DNA of 64,000 nt from NCBI RefSeq assembly GCF_013372105.1, contig NZ_CP053825.1, forward strand, positions 744,001 to 808,000. The letters run 5' to 3'. Origin of the DNA: Campylobacter armoricus. Its GTDB lineage: Bacteria; Campylobacterota; Campylobacteria; Campylobacterales; Campylobacteraceae. Made by a program: the position numbers and the translations under genes. The notes beneath the pieces are model-generated. The model saw only the letters and a list, made by a program, of their open reading frames with translations, was not told the origin of the DNA and searched no databases. Positions 20,139 through 29,391 of the stretch are shown here, piece by piece (the first letter of the stretch is position 1; the number at the start of each line of letters is the position of its first letter).

Positions 20139-20668
20139 AGCTTCTAATTCTAGGTATTGGAAATATTATGTTTGCAGATGAGGGCTTAGGCGTTCATCTT
20201 TGCAAACTTTTAGAAAAAAATTATATTTTTTCTCATGAAAAAGATTCTATAAGTTTTGTTGATGGTGGAACTTTAGCATTGCAACTTAGTTATATCATTG
20301 CTGAATATGATGAAATGGTTGTGATTGATTGTATAGCAGCAGATGATGCTAAGATCGGAGATATATTTTTCTTTCCATATGAAGCTATGCCAAAAAAGGT
20401 AAATTGGAGTGGTAGCGCACATGAGGTTGAAATGCTTCAAACTTTGCAATACATGGAGCTTATGGGAGATTTACCTAAAACTCAAATTTTAGCTTGCGTT
20501 CCAAAGCGTATAGAGCCTTTGAGTTTTAAAATTTCAGATGAAGTTTTAAAATCTTTAGAAAAGATGGAAAAAATTTTACTTGATTTTTTAGAAAAAAAAG
20601 GTTTTGTTTATGAGAAAATTGCTAACTATAATATACAAGAGCTTGCATTAAGTTCTTATAAAAGCTAG
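20135..20668 (+). CDS. hydD: Hydrogenase maturation endopeptidase
   Basis: HyaD/HybD-type protease that trims the C-terminal extension of HydB once nickel is in place. The 177 aa protein opens with LLILGIGNIMFADEGLGVH, containing the nickel-probing glutamate, then VVIDCIAADD with the conserved aspartate, and SAHEVEMLQTL with the histidine. The start is TTG at 20135, overlapping the hydC stop. Accessory hyp genes are not in the window. Confidence 0.95.
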   Translation: MKLLILGIGNIMFADEGLGVHLCKLLEKNYIFSHEKDSISFVDGGTLALQLSYIIAEYDEMVVIDCIAADDAKIGDIFFFPYEAMPKKVNWSGSAHEVEMLQTLQYMELMGDLPKTQILACVPKRIEPLSFKISDEVLKSLEKMEKILLDFLEKKGFVYEKIANYNIQELALSSYKS

Positions 20669-20695
20669 ACTAAGCAAAACTTAGTCTAGCTTTTT
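20661..20695. terminator. Bidirectional terminator after hydD
   Basis: A 14-bp perfect stem (20661-20674 with 20680-20693) around a CAAAA loop, flanked by A's on one side and T's on the other, lies between the convergent hydD and PepSY-like genes and contains the hydD stop codon. Confidence 0.88.
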
Positions 20696-21116
20696 AATCA
20701 TCAATTTTTTGCCCTAAAAAATTACCATTTATGTCAGTGTAAATTTCCATCATATTATTAAGCTTAATTTTATAACCTTGAATTTCTTTTTCAACTTTAG
20801 TTATACTTGCATTTGGATGCATTTTTTTAATCGTTGTTAAAACATTTGGACTTAAAAAAGAAGTATCAATAGGTCTGTATTTAGCATCAATTTCTTTCCA
20901 ATCCCCATTAATAAAAAACTCAAGTTCTGTTCCATTATCAAGATAAACATCAAAACCATCAATATCTTGTTTAACTAAAGCAATGTTTGATCCTGCAAAG
21001 TGTTTCTGTATGAAATTTTTTGAATTTGCTGGTAAAGCGTTAATGCCTACAACCATATCTTTTGCAAAAACACAACTTGCTATTGCTAAACCAACTAGAG
21101 CTAATTTTAATTTCAT
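20694..21116 (-). CDS. PepSY-like periplasmic protein, copy 1
   Basis: Exported 140 aa protein with signal peptide (MKLKLALVGLAIASCVFA) and two PepSY-like (DUF2874-type) repeats. Each has the pattern LP...K.FI..HF, then a lysine/glutamine-rich strand and Y.I.L/YLDNGTELEFFINGDWKEID. A second gene of the same family lies at 32923-33333. Function is unknown; the family is periplasmic and has been compared to the PepSY and beta-lactamase-inhibitor folds. Confidence 0.82.
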   Translation of the reverse strand: MKLKLALVGLAIASCVFAKDMVVGINALPANSKNFIQKHFAGSNIALVKQDIDGFDVYLDNGTELEFFINGDWKEIDAKYRPIDTSFLSPNVLTTIKKMHPNASITKVEKEIQGYKIKLNNMMEIYTDINGNFLGQKIDD

Positions 21117-21217
21117 TTTTAATCCTTTGTGTTAATTTGTTGATAAAATCATAATATTAATAAGTGAATTTTGTGTGAACTTTACAAAAATTAAAAGAAA
21201 TAGCAAGTATTTAATTG

Positions 21218-21223
21218 TATAAT
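21218..21223 (+). promoter_or_regulatory. Sigma70 -10 box of gltX
   Basis: TATAAT preceded by TTG and an AT-rich periodic region but no good -35 box, the usual Campylobacter arrangement. AAAGGAT (21237-21243) precedes the ATG at 21251. Confidence 0.6.
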
Positions 21224-21250
21224 GATAGAAAAATTTAAAGGATTATTAAA

Positions 21251-22546
21251 ATGTATAGGTTTGCACCATCGCCTACTGGAGATATGCATATTGGAAATTT
21301 AAGAGCTGCTTTGTTTAATTATATCAAAGCAAAACAAGAAAATACAGATTTTATTTTGCGTATTGAAGATACAGATAATGCTAGAAATATAGCTGGAAAA
21401 GAAGAAGAGATAAAAGCTATTTTAAAAGAATTTGGTATAACTTGGCAACATTATTATGTGCAAAGTGAGAATTTAAAATTTCATCGACAAATGGCTTTAA
21501 AATTAGTAAGTGAGAAAAAAGCTTTTGCTTGTTTTTGTGCTGAGGATGAATTAGCTCATAAAAAAGAACTAGCTAAAAGTAAAAATCAAGCTTATAGATA
21601 TGATGGTACTTGTGAGAAATTAACAGATATTGATGTGTTAAATTGCGAAAAGCCTTTTGTGATCCGTCTTAAAAAACCTCAATCGCAAATGAAATTTACT
21701 GATTATATTAAAGGTGAGATTAGTTTTAATCCTGAAGATATTGATAGTTTTGTAATTATGAGAGCGGATAAAACTCCAACTTATAATTTTGCTTGTGCGG
21801 TTGATGATATGTTAGAAGGTGTTACTTGTATTATAAGGGGTGAAGATCATGTCTCAAATACTCCTAAGCAAGAGCATATTAGAGCAAGTTTGGGTTATGA
21901 TAAAAGCATGACTTATGCACATTTGCCTATCATTTTAAATGAAGAGGGTGTTAAAATGAGTAAAAGAGAGGCTCATTCTAGTGTAAAATGGATGCTTGAT
22001 AATGGTTATTTAGCAAGTGCTATTGCTAATTATTTAATACTTTTGGGTAATAAAACTCCAAAAGAGATTTTTACTTTAGAAGAGGCTATAGAATGGTTTG
22101 ATTTAAAAAAAGTTTCAAAATCTCCTGCTAGGTTTGATACTAAGCGTTTAATGCAAATTAATCGTGAGCATATAAAAATGCTTGATGATGATAAATTAAA
22201 TTCTTTATTAAACTTAGACAAAGATGTAGCTGAACTTGCAAAATTTTATACCCAAGAAGCCAGCACACTAAATGAAATAAGAGAAAAAATACAAGCAATT
22301 TTTGCAGTTAAAAATTATAATGAATTTGAAAATGAATGCAAGTTGATTAAAGAAGTTTTAAAAGATTTAGATTTACCTCAAGAATATGATGAGTTTAAAA
22401 AGATTTTGATGGAAAAAACAAATTTAAAAGGTAAAAATTTCTTTATGCCTTTGCGTTTAGTATTAACAGGGGTTACTCATGGACCTGAAATGAGTGAGAT
22501 TTATACTTTAATCAAACCTTTTGTAAAAGAAATTATAAAGGAGTAA
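21251..22546 (+). CDS. gltX: Glutamyl-tRNA synthetase
   Basis: Class-I aminoacyl-tRNA synthetase of 431 aa. Signature motifs are [19 protein letters not shown] (HIGH) and [11 protein letters not shown] (KMSKS). Campylobacterota carry two such enzymes, one for tRNA-Glu and one that mischarges tRNA-Gln; which one this is cannot be decided from motifs alone. It has its own -10 box and leads a gltX-yggT-slt group. Confidence 0.96.
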   Translation: MYRFAPSPTGDMHIGNLRAALFNYIKAKQENTDFILRIEDTDNARNIAGKEEEIKAILKEFGITWQHYYVQSENLKFHRQMALKLVSEKKAFACFCAEDELAHKKELAKSKNQAYRYDGTCEKLTDIDVLNCEKPFVIRLKKPQSQMKFTDYIKGEISFNPEDIDSFVIMRADKTPTYNFACAVDDMLEGVTCIIRGEDHVSNTPKQEHIRASLGYDKSMTYAHLPIILNEEGVKMSKREAHSSVKWMLDNGYLASAIANYLILLGNKTPKEIFTLEEAIEWFDLKKVSKSPARFDTKRLMQINREHIKMLDDDKLNSLLNLDKDVAELAKFYTQEASTLNEIREKIQAIFAVKNYNEFENECKLIKEVLKDLDLPQEYDEFKKILMEKTNLKGKNFFMPLRLVLTGVTHGPEMSEIYTLIKPFVKEIIKE

Positions 22547-22547
22547 A

Positions 22548-22835
22548 ATGGGAGTTGGAACAAGTTTAATTGTGTCATTGGTGCAAATTTTTTCTTTGGT
22601 TATTGAAATTTATGTATGGATTATAATCATTGCTGCGTTAATTTCTTGGGTGAGACCTGATCCGTATAATCCTATAGTGCAAATTTTATATCGTTTAACA
22701 AATCCTGCTTATGCTTTTGTCAGAAGATTTATTCCTACTACTATAGGGAGTATCGATTTAGCGCCTTTGATTATTATTTTAGGGTTAAAATTTATTCAAA
22801 TATTTTTATCAAATTTAATTTTAGGAAGTTTGTAA
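22548..22835 (+). CDS. YggT-family membrane protein
   Basis: Small 95 aa inner-membrane protein with two predicted helices (about 5-33 and 70-92) and the family centre SWVRPDPYNPIVQILYRLTNPAY. The family has been linked to cell-envelope and septum processes, but the molecular role is unsettled. It begins one base after gltX and its stop codon abuts the slt start. Confidence 0.9.
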   Translation: MGVGTSLIVSLVQIFSLVIEIYVWIIIIAALISWVRPDPYNPIVQILYRLTNPAYAFVRRFIPTTIGSIDLAPLIIILGLKFIQIFLSNLILGSL

Positions 22836-24473
22836 GTGTTAAAAAAAAGTATAGTATTGCTCCTAACTGGGGTGGTTTTTGCAAATAGTGCAATGTATTC
22901 TTATAAAGAGTTAGAGCAAAAACCAAATTCTTTGGCTAAAGATTATTATTTATATCGTTTATTAGAAAAAAACGAATTTAAAAAAGAAAAAATCGAAGGT
23001 CTAAAAGAACATATTTATAGATATGCAGGACGCATTAAGAATGCCATTGAAGCTATTGTTCCACCTTTGGGATATAATAAAGAATATGAATTATGTTATA
23101 AATTTAATACACAAAATATCTTAGATGCTAACACTACTTGTCAATTTATAAGATTAAATAGTTTAACTTTTATACAAGATTTAAACACTTCTGTTCGTAA
23201 TGAAATGAAAAAAGTTATTCCACAAGATAATGTTAATTTAATAAAACTTTTAGATGCTTTTGATGCAAAAGACCCACTAAGCTATGTGGTGTTAAATTAT
23301 GATAGTGTAAATTTTTATAAAGTGTATAATTTTTTGAAAGATAAAAAAGATCTTTTTTTAGAAAAAGATTTTGTAAATGAACTAGCCAAAGAAAAAGATT
23401 TTACAGATTTTGTTAAAGAACTAGTAATTAAAAGAAAAAGCCCATTAATCAGAAAATCTTTGGTTAATGTTGATGCAAATTTAACTTTTCAAGATAATGC
23501 TTTTTATTTAGGTGTAAATGCTATTTTAGAAAATGATGAGCAAAAGGCTTTAGAGTTTTTTCAAGTCGCAAAGGATACTTTTAAAAGCAAGCCTTTAGTA
23601 GATAATGCAATTTTTTGGGTTTATTTACTAACTAAAGATAAAAAATATCTTGATGAATTAGCTCAAAGTAATTCTTTAAATATCTATAGTCTTTATGCAA
23701 GAGAGTTAAAAGGTTTGTCTATACCTAAAATAGAAAAATTGCAACCAAAAAAACAAAAAAATGATTTTAATATGCAAGATCCTTTTGCATGGCAAAAATT
23801 AGCTAAACAAATAGCAAAAAGTTCGCCGAGCGAACTTGAAAAACTTGCTAAAGAATTTTATACAAAAGATAATATAGCTATATATGCTTATATTAAAGAA
23901 AGAGCAGAAGGGTTTAAAAAACATTATTTTATAATGCCTTATTATGATCTTTTAAAAGATTATGCAATACAAAGACAAGCTATGATTTTAGCACTCGCTA
24001 GACAAGAAAGTCGTTTTATACCAACTGCTATTTCTACTTCTTATGCTTTGGGTATTATGCAATTTATTCCATTTTTAGCAAATCATATAGGCAATAAAGA
24101 ATTAAAAATTCCAAATTTTGATCAAGATATGCTTTTTGAGCCAAAAACAGCATATATGTTTGCAAATCATCATTTAGATTATTTAGAATCTAAACTTAAC
24201 TCCCCGGTTTTTGTAGCTTATGCTTATAATGGCGGTATAGGTTTTACCACTAGAATGCTCAAAAGAGAAGATATGTTTAGAGCAGGAAAATATGAACCAT
24301 TTTTATCAATGGAGCTAGTTCCTTATGCAGAAAGTAGGACTTATGGTAAAAAAGTTTTAGCTAATTATGTTGTATATTTGCATCTTCTGAACGATAATAC
24401 ACCGATTTCGAAATTTTTTGAAACTTTGATTCAAAACACTGATTCTCAAAGCATAAGTTTAATTGCAAAGTAG
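22836..24473 (+). CDS. slt: Soluble lytic murein transglycosylase
   Basis: Periplasmic glycan-cleaving enzyme of 545 aa. It starts at GTG 22836 and has a short signal (KKSIVLLLTGVVFANSA), a long alpha-superhelical U-domain region, and a C-terminal catalytic domain with LARQESRFIPTAIS (catalytic Glu) and SYALGIMQFIP. The YAYNGGIG motif completes the goose-lysozyme-like fold. The last 113 bases overlap the 3' end of the convergent lipoprotein gene. Confidence 0.94.
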   Translation: MLKKSIVLLLTGVVFANSAMYSYKELEQKPNSLAKDYYLYRLLEKNEFKKEKIEGLKEHIYRYAGRIKNAIEAIVPPLGYNKEYELCYKFNTQNILDANTTCQFIRLNSLTFIQDLNTSVRNEMKKVIPQDNVNLIKLLDAFDAKDPLSYVVLNYDSVNFYKVYNFLKDKKDLFLEKDFVNELAKEKDFTDFVKELVIKRKSPLIRKSLVNVDANLTFQDNAFYLGVNAILENDEQKALEFFQVAKDTFKSKPLVDNAIFWVYLLTKDKKYLDELAQSNSLNIYSLYARELKGLSIPKIEKLQPKKQKNDFNMQDPFAWQKLAKQIAKSSPSELEKLAKEFYTKDNIAIYAYIKERAEGFKKHYFIMPYYDLLKDYAIQRQAMILALARQESRFIPTAISTSYALGIMQFIPFLANHIGNKELKIPNFDQDMLFEPKTAYMFANHHLDYLESKLNSPVFVAYAYNGGIGFTTRMLKREDMFRAGKYEPFLSMELVPYAESRTYGKKVLANYVVYLHLLNDNTPISKFFETLIQNTDSQSISLIAK

Positions 24474-24855
24474 GTTTTTGGATTATTTCATTTAGAGTGA
24501 TTTTGTAATAATTTGCATAATCACTCTTGAGTATATATTTAAATAATTCATCATTTTCTTTTAAAGATGTTATCATAGTTTTTTTTCCTTCTATTAACAT
24601 TGAAATTTGGTCTTGATTTATATTGACACTTGGTAAAAAGCTTAATATAAAAATCTCTTCTTTGCTTTTTTCATCAAGTACAGGATTTAAATAGCTAAGA
24701 ATGGCAACATATCTTATATTGTTATATTGAAAATTTATTTTTTGTGCATACATTAGAGTTTGACTTTTTAAATTTGCAATGCTTTGTTCTTGGGTTTTAT
24801 TAGAACAAGCATTAAAGATAAAAGCAAGTAGTATAATAGTAGAAAATTTTTTCAT
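24361..24855 (-). CDS. Small putative lipoprotein
   Basis: A 164 aa protein with a lipoprotein signal (MKKFSTIILLAFIFNAC, lipobox FNAC), so Cys17 should be acylated and the protein membrane-anchored. No domain is recognised; C. jejuni has a putative lipoprotein at the equivalent position (Cj0842, from memory). Its 3' 113 bases run antisense to slt. The conserved lipobox and position argue that it is real. Confidence 0.75.
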   Translation of the reverse strand: MKKFSTIILLAFIFNACSNKTQEQSIANLKSQTLMYAQKINFQYNNIRYVAILSYLNPVLDEKSKEEIFILSFLPSVNINQDQISMLIEGKKTMITSLKENDELFKYILKSDYANYYKITLNEIIQKPTLQLNLCFENQCFESKFQKISKSVYYRSEDANIQHN

Positions 24856-24945
24856 ATTCTATTCCTAATTTTTTTATAATTATAAGCTTTTAACTTTTAA
24901 AAAGATATAATTGTTTTTATTTTCTTTGAATTTAAGGAAAACATA

Positions 24946-25425
24946 GTGAAAAGATTGGCAATGGCATTTAGTGGGCCTTCTAATTCTGGTAAAACTACTT
25001 TGATAACTCAAGTTGCTAAGTATTTTATGGAGAAAAATTATAAAGTATGTATTATAAAACACGATCCAAAAGATAAAGCTAGTTTTGATATAGCTAAAAA
25101 AGATAGTTTTAAATTTTTTCAAAGTGGTGCTGATGTTATGGTTTTAAGTCCTACAAGGACAACTTTATTTACACATTCTTCAAGTACTTTAGATGAAGCT
25201 ATATCTAAGTTAGGTGATTTTGATTTTTTATTGATAGAAGGATTAAAAACTTTAGATATGCCAAGAATTAGTGTATTTTGTAAAGAAATAGACGAAAGTT
25301 ATTTTGCCTATTCTAGTGCTATAGCAAGTTATGAAAAAGTTTTTTATGAAGAGTTAGTTTGGATTCATTTAGATGATTTAGAAAGTATTTGTGATTTTAT
25401 ATTAAAAAATTCAAAAAAAGTATAG
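24946..25425 (+). CDS. mobB: Molybdopterin-guanine dinucleotide adapter MobB
   Basis: GTP-binding protein of 159 aa that assists MobA in making the guanine dinucleotide form of the molybdenum cofactor. The P-loop GPSNSGKTTL is at the N-terminus, followed by CIIKHDPKDKASFD, typical of MobB. The start is GTG at 24946 after AAGGAAAACATA. It is ten bases from fbp. Confidence 0.93.
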   Translation: MKRLAMAFSGPSNSGKTTLITQVAKYFMEKNYKVCIIKHDPKDKASFDIAKKDSFKFFQSGADVMVLSPTRTTLFTHSSSTLDEAISKLGDFDFLLIEGLKTLDMPRISVFCKEIDESYFAYSSAIASYEKVFYEELVWIHLDDLESICDFILKNSKKV

Positions 25426-25434
25426 GGGTAAAAT

Positions 25435-26283
25435 ATGCAAGAATTAATCAATGATATACAAAAAGCAGTGATTGAAATTTCAAAAGAACTTAGATATTTA
25501 ACAGATTTTGATTATACTACTTCTCAAAATGCAACCGGAGATACTCAACTAAAACTTGATGTAAAAAGTGATGAGATTATTACTAGAGTTTTAAAACAAA
25601 ATAAAAATATAAAAAGCTTAATTAGTGAGGAAAAGCAAGAGCAGTTATTAATCAATGAAAATGAAAAATATATTATCGCCTATGATCCATTAGATGGTTC
25701 TTCTTTAGTGGATGTTAATTTTGCTATAGGTTCTATTTTTGCTATTTATGAGCAAAGGGCTAGTGCAAAAAATTTAAAAGCAGCAGTTTATGCTATTTAT
25801 GGTGTGCGTTTAGAGCTTATAGTATGTATAGATACTCCTAAGCTTTATAGATTAAATGAAAATGATGAATTTGTTTTTGTTAGAGATTTAAAGCTAAATG
25901 AAAAAGGTAAATTGAATGCAAGTGGAGGCACGCAAAAAAATTGGTCAAATACTCATAGAGCATTTATAAAAGCTTTATTTGATGAGGGTTATCGTTTAAG
26001 ATATTCAGGTGCTATGGTGAGTGATTTACACCAAATTTTACTCAAAGGTGGAGGATTGTTTTCATACCCTGCAACTACCGATGCACCAAATGGAAAATTA
26101 AGAGCTTATTTTGAAGTATTTCCTTTTGCGTTTATATTTGAAAAGGCAGGGGGGCTTTCTACAAATGGAGAAAATGATTCTTTGCTTGATTTAGAATTTG
26201 AAAAAATTCATGCAAGCACTCCATGCTTTTTAGGTTCAAAATATGAAGTTGAAAAACTAAAACAAGCTTATAAAGGTTTTTAA
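25435..26283 (+). CDS. fbp: Fructose-1,6-bisphosphatase class I
   Basis: Gluconeogenic phosphatase of 282 aa. The metal-binding motif [10 protein letters not shown] is clear and [19 protein letters not shown] gives the active-site region. Important because Campylobacter relies on gluconeogenesis. It overlaps the next gene by one base (TAATG). Confidence 0.96.
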   Translation: MQELINDIQKAVIEISKELRYLTDFDYTTSQNATGDTQLKLDVKSDEIITRVLKQNKNIKSLISEEKQEQLLINENEKYIIAYDPLDGSSLVDVNFAIGSIFAIYEQRASAKNLKAAVYAIYGVRLELIVCIDTPKLYRLNENDEFVFVRDLKLNEKGKLNASGGTQKNWSNTHRAFIKALFDEGYRLRYSGAMVSDLHQILLKGGGLFSYPATTDAPNGKLRAYFEVFPFAFIFEKAGGLSTNGENDSLLDLEFEKIHASTPCFLGSKYEVEKLKQAYKGF

Positions 26284-26477
26284 TGGGTGAAATTAAAGAT
26301 GAGTTTGAATTAGCTTTAGAAGTTAAAAAAAACGAGCTTCAAGCTTGCCAAAATGAAAAAAACTTAAAATCTTGTTTGCCTTGTCCTATGATTTTTGAAT
26401 GTGCTTTGAGAAAAGAATATATTGAAGCAGTTTATAAAAGCATGTCTAAAGGTAAAGAAGGTGGATTTGATTTTTAA
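26283..26477 (+). CDS. Conserved 64 aa cysteine-motif protein
   Basis: Short acidic/basic protein with cysteines in QACQNEKNLKSCLPCPMIFEC, a spacing (CxxC...C) that could bind zinc or an iron-sulfur cluster. It starts on the fbp stop codon and is 13 bases before metG, so it is in an operon. An equivalent ORF stands between fbp and metG in C. jejuni (Cj0839c, from memory). Function unknown. Confidence 0.78.
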   Translation: MGEIKDEFELALEVKKNELQACQNEKNLKSCLPCPMIFECALRKEYIEAVYKSMSKGKEGGFDF

Positions 26478-26490
26478 TTAAAGGTTGAAA

Positions 26491-28377
26491 ATGCGTTATA
26501 TTACTACTCCAATATATTATGTAAATGATGTGGCTCATATAGGTCATGCTTACACTACAATTATAGCAGATACTTTGGCTAGGTTTTATCGCTTGCAAGG
26601 CCATAAAACATTTTTTTTAACAGGTACAGATGAACATGGCCAAAAAATAGAGCAAGCTGCTAGTGCTAGAAATTTTAGCCCAAAAGAATATGCAGATGAA
26701 ATTAGTGCTAAATTTAAAAAACTTTGGGATGAGTTTGAAATTTCTTATGATTATTTTATTAGAACTACTGATGAAAATCACAAATTAAGCGTACAAAAAG
26801 CATTTAAAAAAATGTTTGATAAGGGTGATATTTATAAAGGGATTTATGAAGGATTTTATTGTGTTTCTTGTGAAAGTTATTTCACTCAAACTCAACTTGT
26901 AAATGAATGTAATTGTCCAGATTGTGGCAAAAAAACGCAACTTTTAAAAGAGGAAAGTTATTTTTTTAAACTTTCTAAATATCAAAATCAAATTCTTAAA
27001 TGGTATAAAGAAAAAGAGCCGATTTTACCTAAAAATAAAGCTAATGAATTAATCCACTTTGTAGAAGGTGGCTTAAAAGATCTTTCTATTACAAGAACGA
27101 GTTTTGAATGGGGTATAAAGCTTCCAAAAGAATTAAATGATGACAAACATGTGGTGTATGTTTGGCTTGATGCTTTGATGAATTATGTGAGTGCTTTGGG
27201 CTATGGACTTGATGATAAAAATATGGATCTTTGGCCTGCTCACATTCATTTTGTAGGTAAGGATATCTTGCGTTTTCACGCAGTATATTGGCCGGCGTTT
27301 TTGATGAGCTTAGAACTTCCTTTGCCTAAATTTGTAGCAGCACATGGTTGGTGGACTAAAGATGGTGAAAAAATGAGTAAATCTAAAGGTAATGTTGTAG
27401 CACCTAAAGAAATTGCAGATACTTTTGGTTTAGAATCTTTTAGGTATTTTTTACTCAGAGAAGTTCCTTTTGGTAATGATGGGGATTTTTCACAAAAAGC
27501 TTTAATTACTAGAATCAATACAGAATTAAGCAATGAGCTTGGAAATTTATTAAATAGAATTATTGGTATGAGTGCAAAATATTCTCAAAATATTATTGGT
27601 TGTAAGGATGTGAGTTTGTATTTTAATCAAGAATTAAGTGAATGTAAAAAGTACTTAGATAATGCAATTAATGCTTTAGAAAATATTCAACCAAATCGCT
27701 ATTTAGAAGAACTTTTTAAGGCTTTATCCTTGGCAAATTTATGTATTAGCAAATATGAACCTTGGAATTTGATTAAAAATAATCAAATGCAAAAAGCAAA
27801 TGCTTTGGTGGCTTTATGTGCTAATATTTTAACAAAGGTAACAATTTTACTTTTTGCAGCCATGCCAAAGACAGCTTTGAAAATTGCTAATGCTTTAAAT
27901 TTTGAAATCTCAAATGAAAATTATCAAAAATTAATCTTAAACAATCAATTATGTGATTTAAAATCTAGCTCGTGTGAAGCTTTGTTTCCAAAAATTGAAT
28001 TAACTCAAGAAGATAAGAAAGAAGAAAAGGCAGAAGTTATACCGAGTTTGCCTCAGATTAAAATTGATGATTTTAAAAAAATTGAAATCAAGGTGGCTTT
28101 GGTGAAAGATTGTCAAAATATAAAAGGAAGTGAAAAGCTTTTAAAATTTCAACTTGAGCTTGAAAATGGTGAGTTAAGACAAGTGCTTTCAGGTATTGCT
28201 AAATTTTACAAAGCCAGTGAATTAATAGGTAAGCAAGTTTGTGTGATTACAAATCTAAAAAAAGCTAAAATTTTTGGGCATGAAAGTCAAGGTATGATTT
28301 TAAGTGCCCAAAAAGATGGAAAATTAGTTTTAATTAGTCCGCAAAGTTTTATAGAAAATGGAGCTTTAATAGGCTAA
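26491..28377 (+). CDS. metG: Methionyl-tRNA synthetase
   Basis: Class-I synthetase of 628 aa. It shows HIGHAYT (HIGH), the zinc-site cysteines in CVSCESYF and CNCPDC, KMSKSKGNV (KMSKS) and a C-terminal Trbp111-type tRNA-binding domain (from about residue 528, KIEIKVALVKDCQNI). The ATG at 26491 is used rather than TTG 26485, because AAGG sits six bases before the ATG. Confidence 0.97.
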   Translation: MRYITTPIYYVNDVAHIGHAYTTIIADTLARFYRLQGHKTFFLTGTDEHGQKIEQAASARNFSPKEYADEISAKFKKLWDEFEISYDYFIRTTDENHKLSVQKAFKKMFDKGDIYKGIYEGFYCVSCESYFTQTQLVNECNCPDCGKKTQLLKEESYFFKLSKYQNQILKWYKEKEPILPKNKANELIHFVEGGLKDLSITRTSFEWGIKLPKELNDDKHVVYVWLDALMNYVSALGYGLDDKNMDLWPAHIHFVGKDILRFHAVYWPAFLMSLELPLPKFVAAHGWWTKDGEKMSKSKGNVVAPKEIADTFGLESFRYFLLREVPFGNDGDFSQKALITRINTELSNELGNLLNRIIGMSAKYSQNIIGCKDVSLYFNQELSECKKYLDNAINALENIQPNRYLEELFKALSLANLCISKYEPWNLIKNNQMQKANALVALCANILTKVTILLFAAMPKTALKIANALNFEISNENYQKLILNNQLCDLKSSSCEALFPKIELTQEDKKEEKAEVIPSLPQIKIDDFKKIEIKVALVKDCQNIKGSEKLLKFQLELENGELRQVLSGIAKFYKASELIGKQVCVITNLKKAKIFGHESQGMILSAQKDGKLVLISPQSFIENGALIG

Positions 28378-29319
28378 ATGAATATTTCTAATTTTATTGA
28401 GCTTATTAATGCCCAAGTTTTAAACTATGGAGCAACTTCTAGTGTCTATGATTTTAGTATTGATTTAAATAAAATTAAACAAGCTAGTGTTTTTTTTGCC
28501 AAAAATCAAGAGCAAGCTAATTATGCAATAAAACTTGGTGCTTATGTTATAGTAAGTCAAGAAAAATTAAAACTTGAAGATAAAGATGTGTATTATCTTC
28601 AAGTTTATAACCTAGAAGAAGCTATTTTTAGGCTTTTTAGATTTTTTTGTGAAGAAAAATCTTACGAGTTTGTATATTGTAATAATATAGAATTAAAATT
28701 TGCAAAAGCTTTTAATTTTAAAGTCTTAAATTCAAATATTTTACTTGATTTTGAACTTTTAAAAAATGCCAAAGAAAAAACTTTTTTTTATTCTAATGAT
28801 GAAAAATTTATTTTAAAATTAAAATCAAATTATCATATTTTAAAAAAATGCACTTATGAAATTTTAGGTATAAAATCTTTATTTCAAACTACCATTCTTT
28901 GTAAGAATTTATATTTTAAAGATTTAAAATTTGCTTTTTTTTATGCAGATATTTTTGCTAGTTTTATTGATTTTATTGAAAGTAAAAATTTATCCTTTAA
29001 TTTTAATGAAAAAAAATTAGAGCTTTTTAAAGCATATTTTTTAGATTCAAAAAATGAAATTTGTGCTTTTGGTAGTAGTTCTAGGGTGGTTTTGCTGGTG
29101 GAAAATGATGAAGATTTTGAATTTATATCACAAAAACTCCAAAATATAAAGGGTTTTAAAACTGCACTAAGAAATTCTTTATTTTGTGATTATTCGTATT
29201 CAACTTTAAAAGAGTTTAAAAAAAATATTGATTTTACATATTGTCTTATTAAAGAGAATCGAGAAGATTTTTTAGCTTATTTTTTACCCAATGAAAAAGA
29301 AATTAATTTATTTGATTAA
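28378..29319 (+). CDS. Hypothetical protein with Mur-ligase-like N-terminus
   Basis: Not confidently recognised. The 313 aa product starts directly after the metG stop. Its first 90 residues (ASVFFAKNQEQANYAIKLGAYVIVSQEKL) resemble the N-terminal UDP-binding domain of MurE/MurF ligases. No GKT/S ATP-binding loop follows, so a ligase activity is unlikely. The remainder is rich in Phe, Lys and Asn. C. jejuni has a hypothetical protein in the same place. It may be a partner or relic of cell-wall enzymes. Confidence 0.7.
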   Translation: MNISNFIELINAQVLNYGATSSVYDFSIDLNKIKQASVFFAKNQEQANYAIKLGAYVIVSQEKLKLEDKDVYYLQVYNLEEAIFRLFRFFCEEKSYEFVYCNNIELKFAKAFNFKVLNSNILLDFELLKNAKEKTFFYSNDEKFILKLKSNYHILKKCTYEILGIKSLFQTTILCKNLYFKDLKFAFFYADIFASFIDFIESKNLSFNFNEKKLELFKAYFLDSKNEICAFGSSSRVVLLVENDEDFEFISQKLQNIKGFKTALRNSLFCDYSYSTLKEFKKNIDFTYCLIKENREDFLAYFLPNEKEINLFD

Positions 29320-29391
29320 ATATATTTAAAAATAATTTTTATTAACTATAAAAGGCTATATTTTCACATTAGTTTTTATTAAAGGTTTAAC

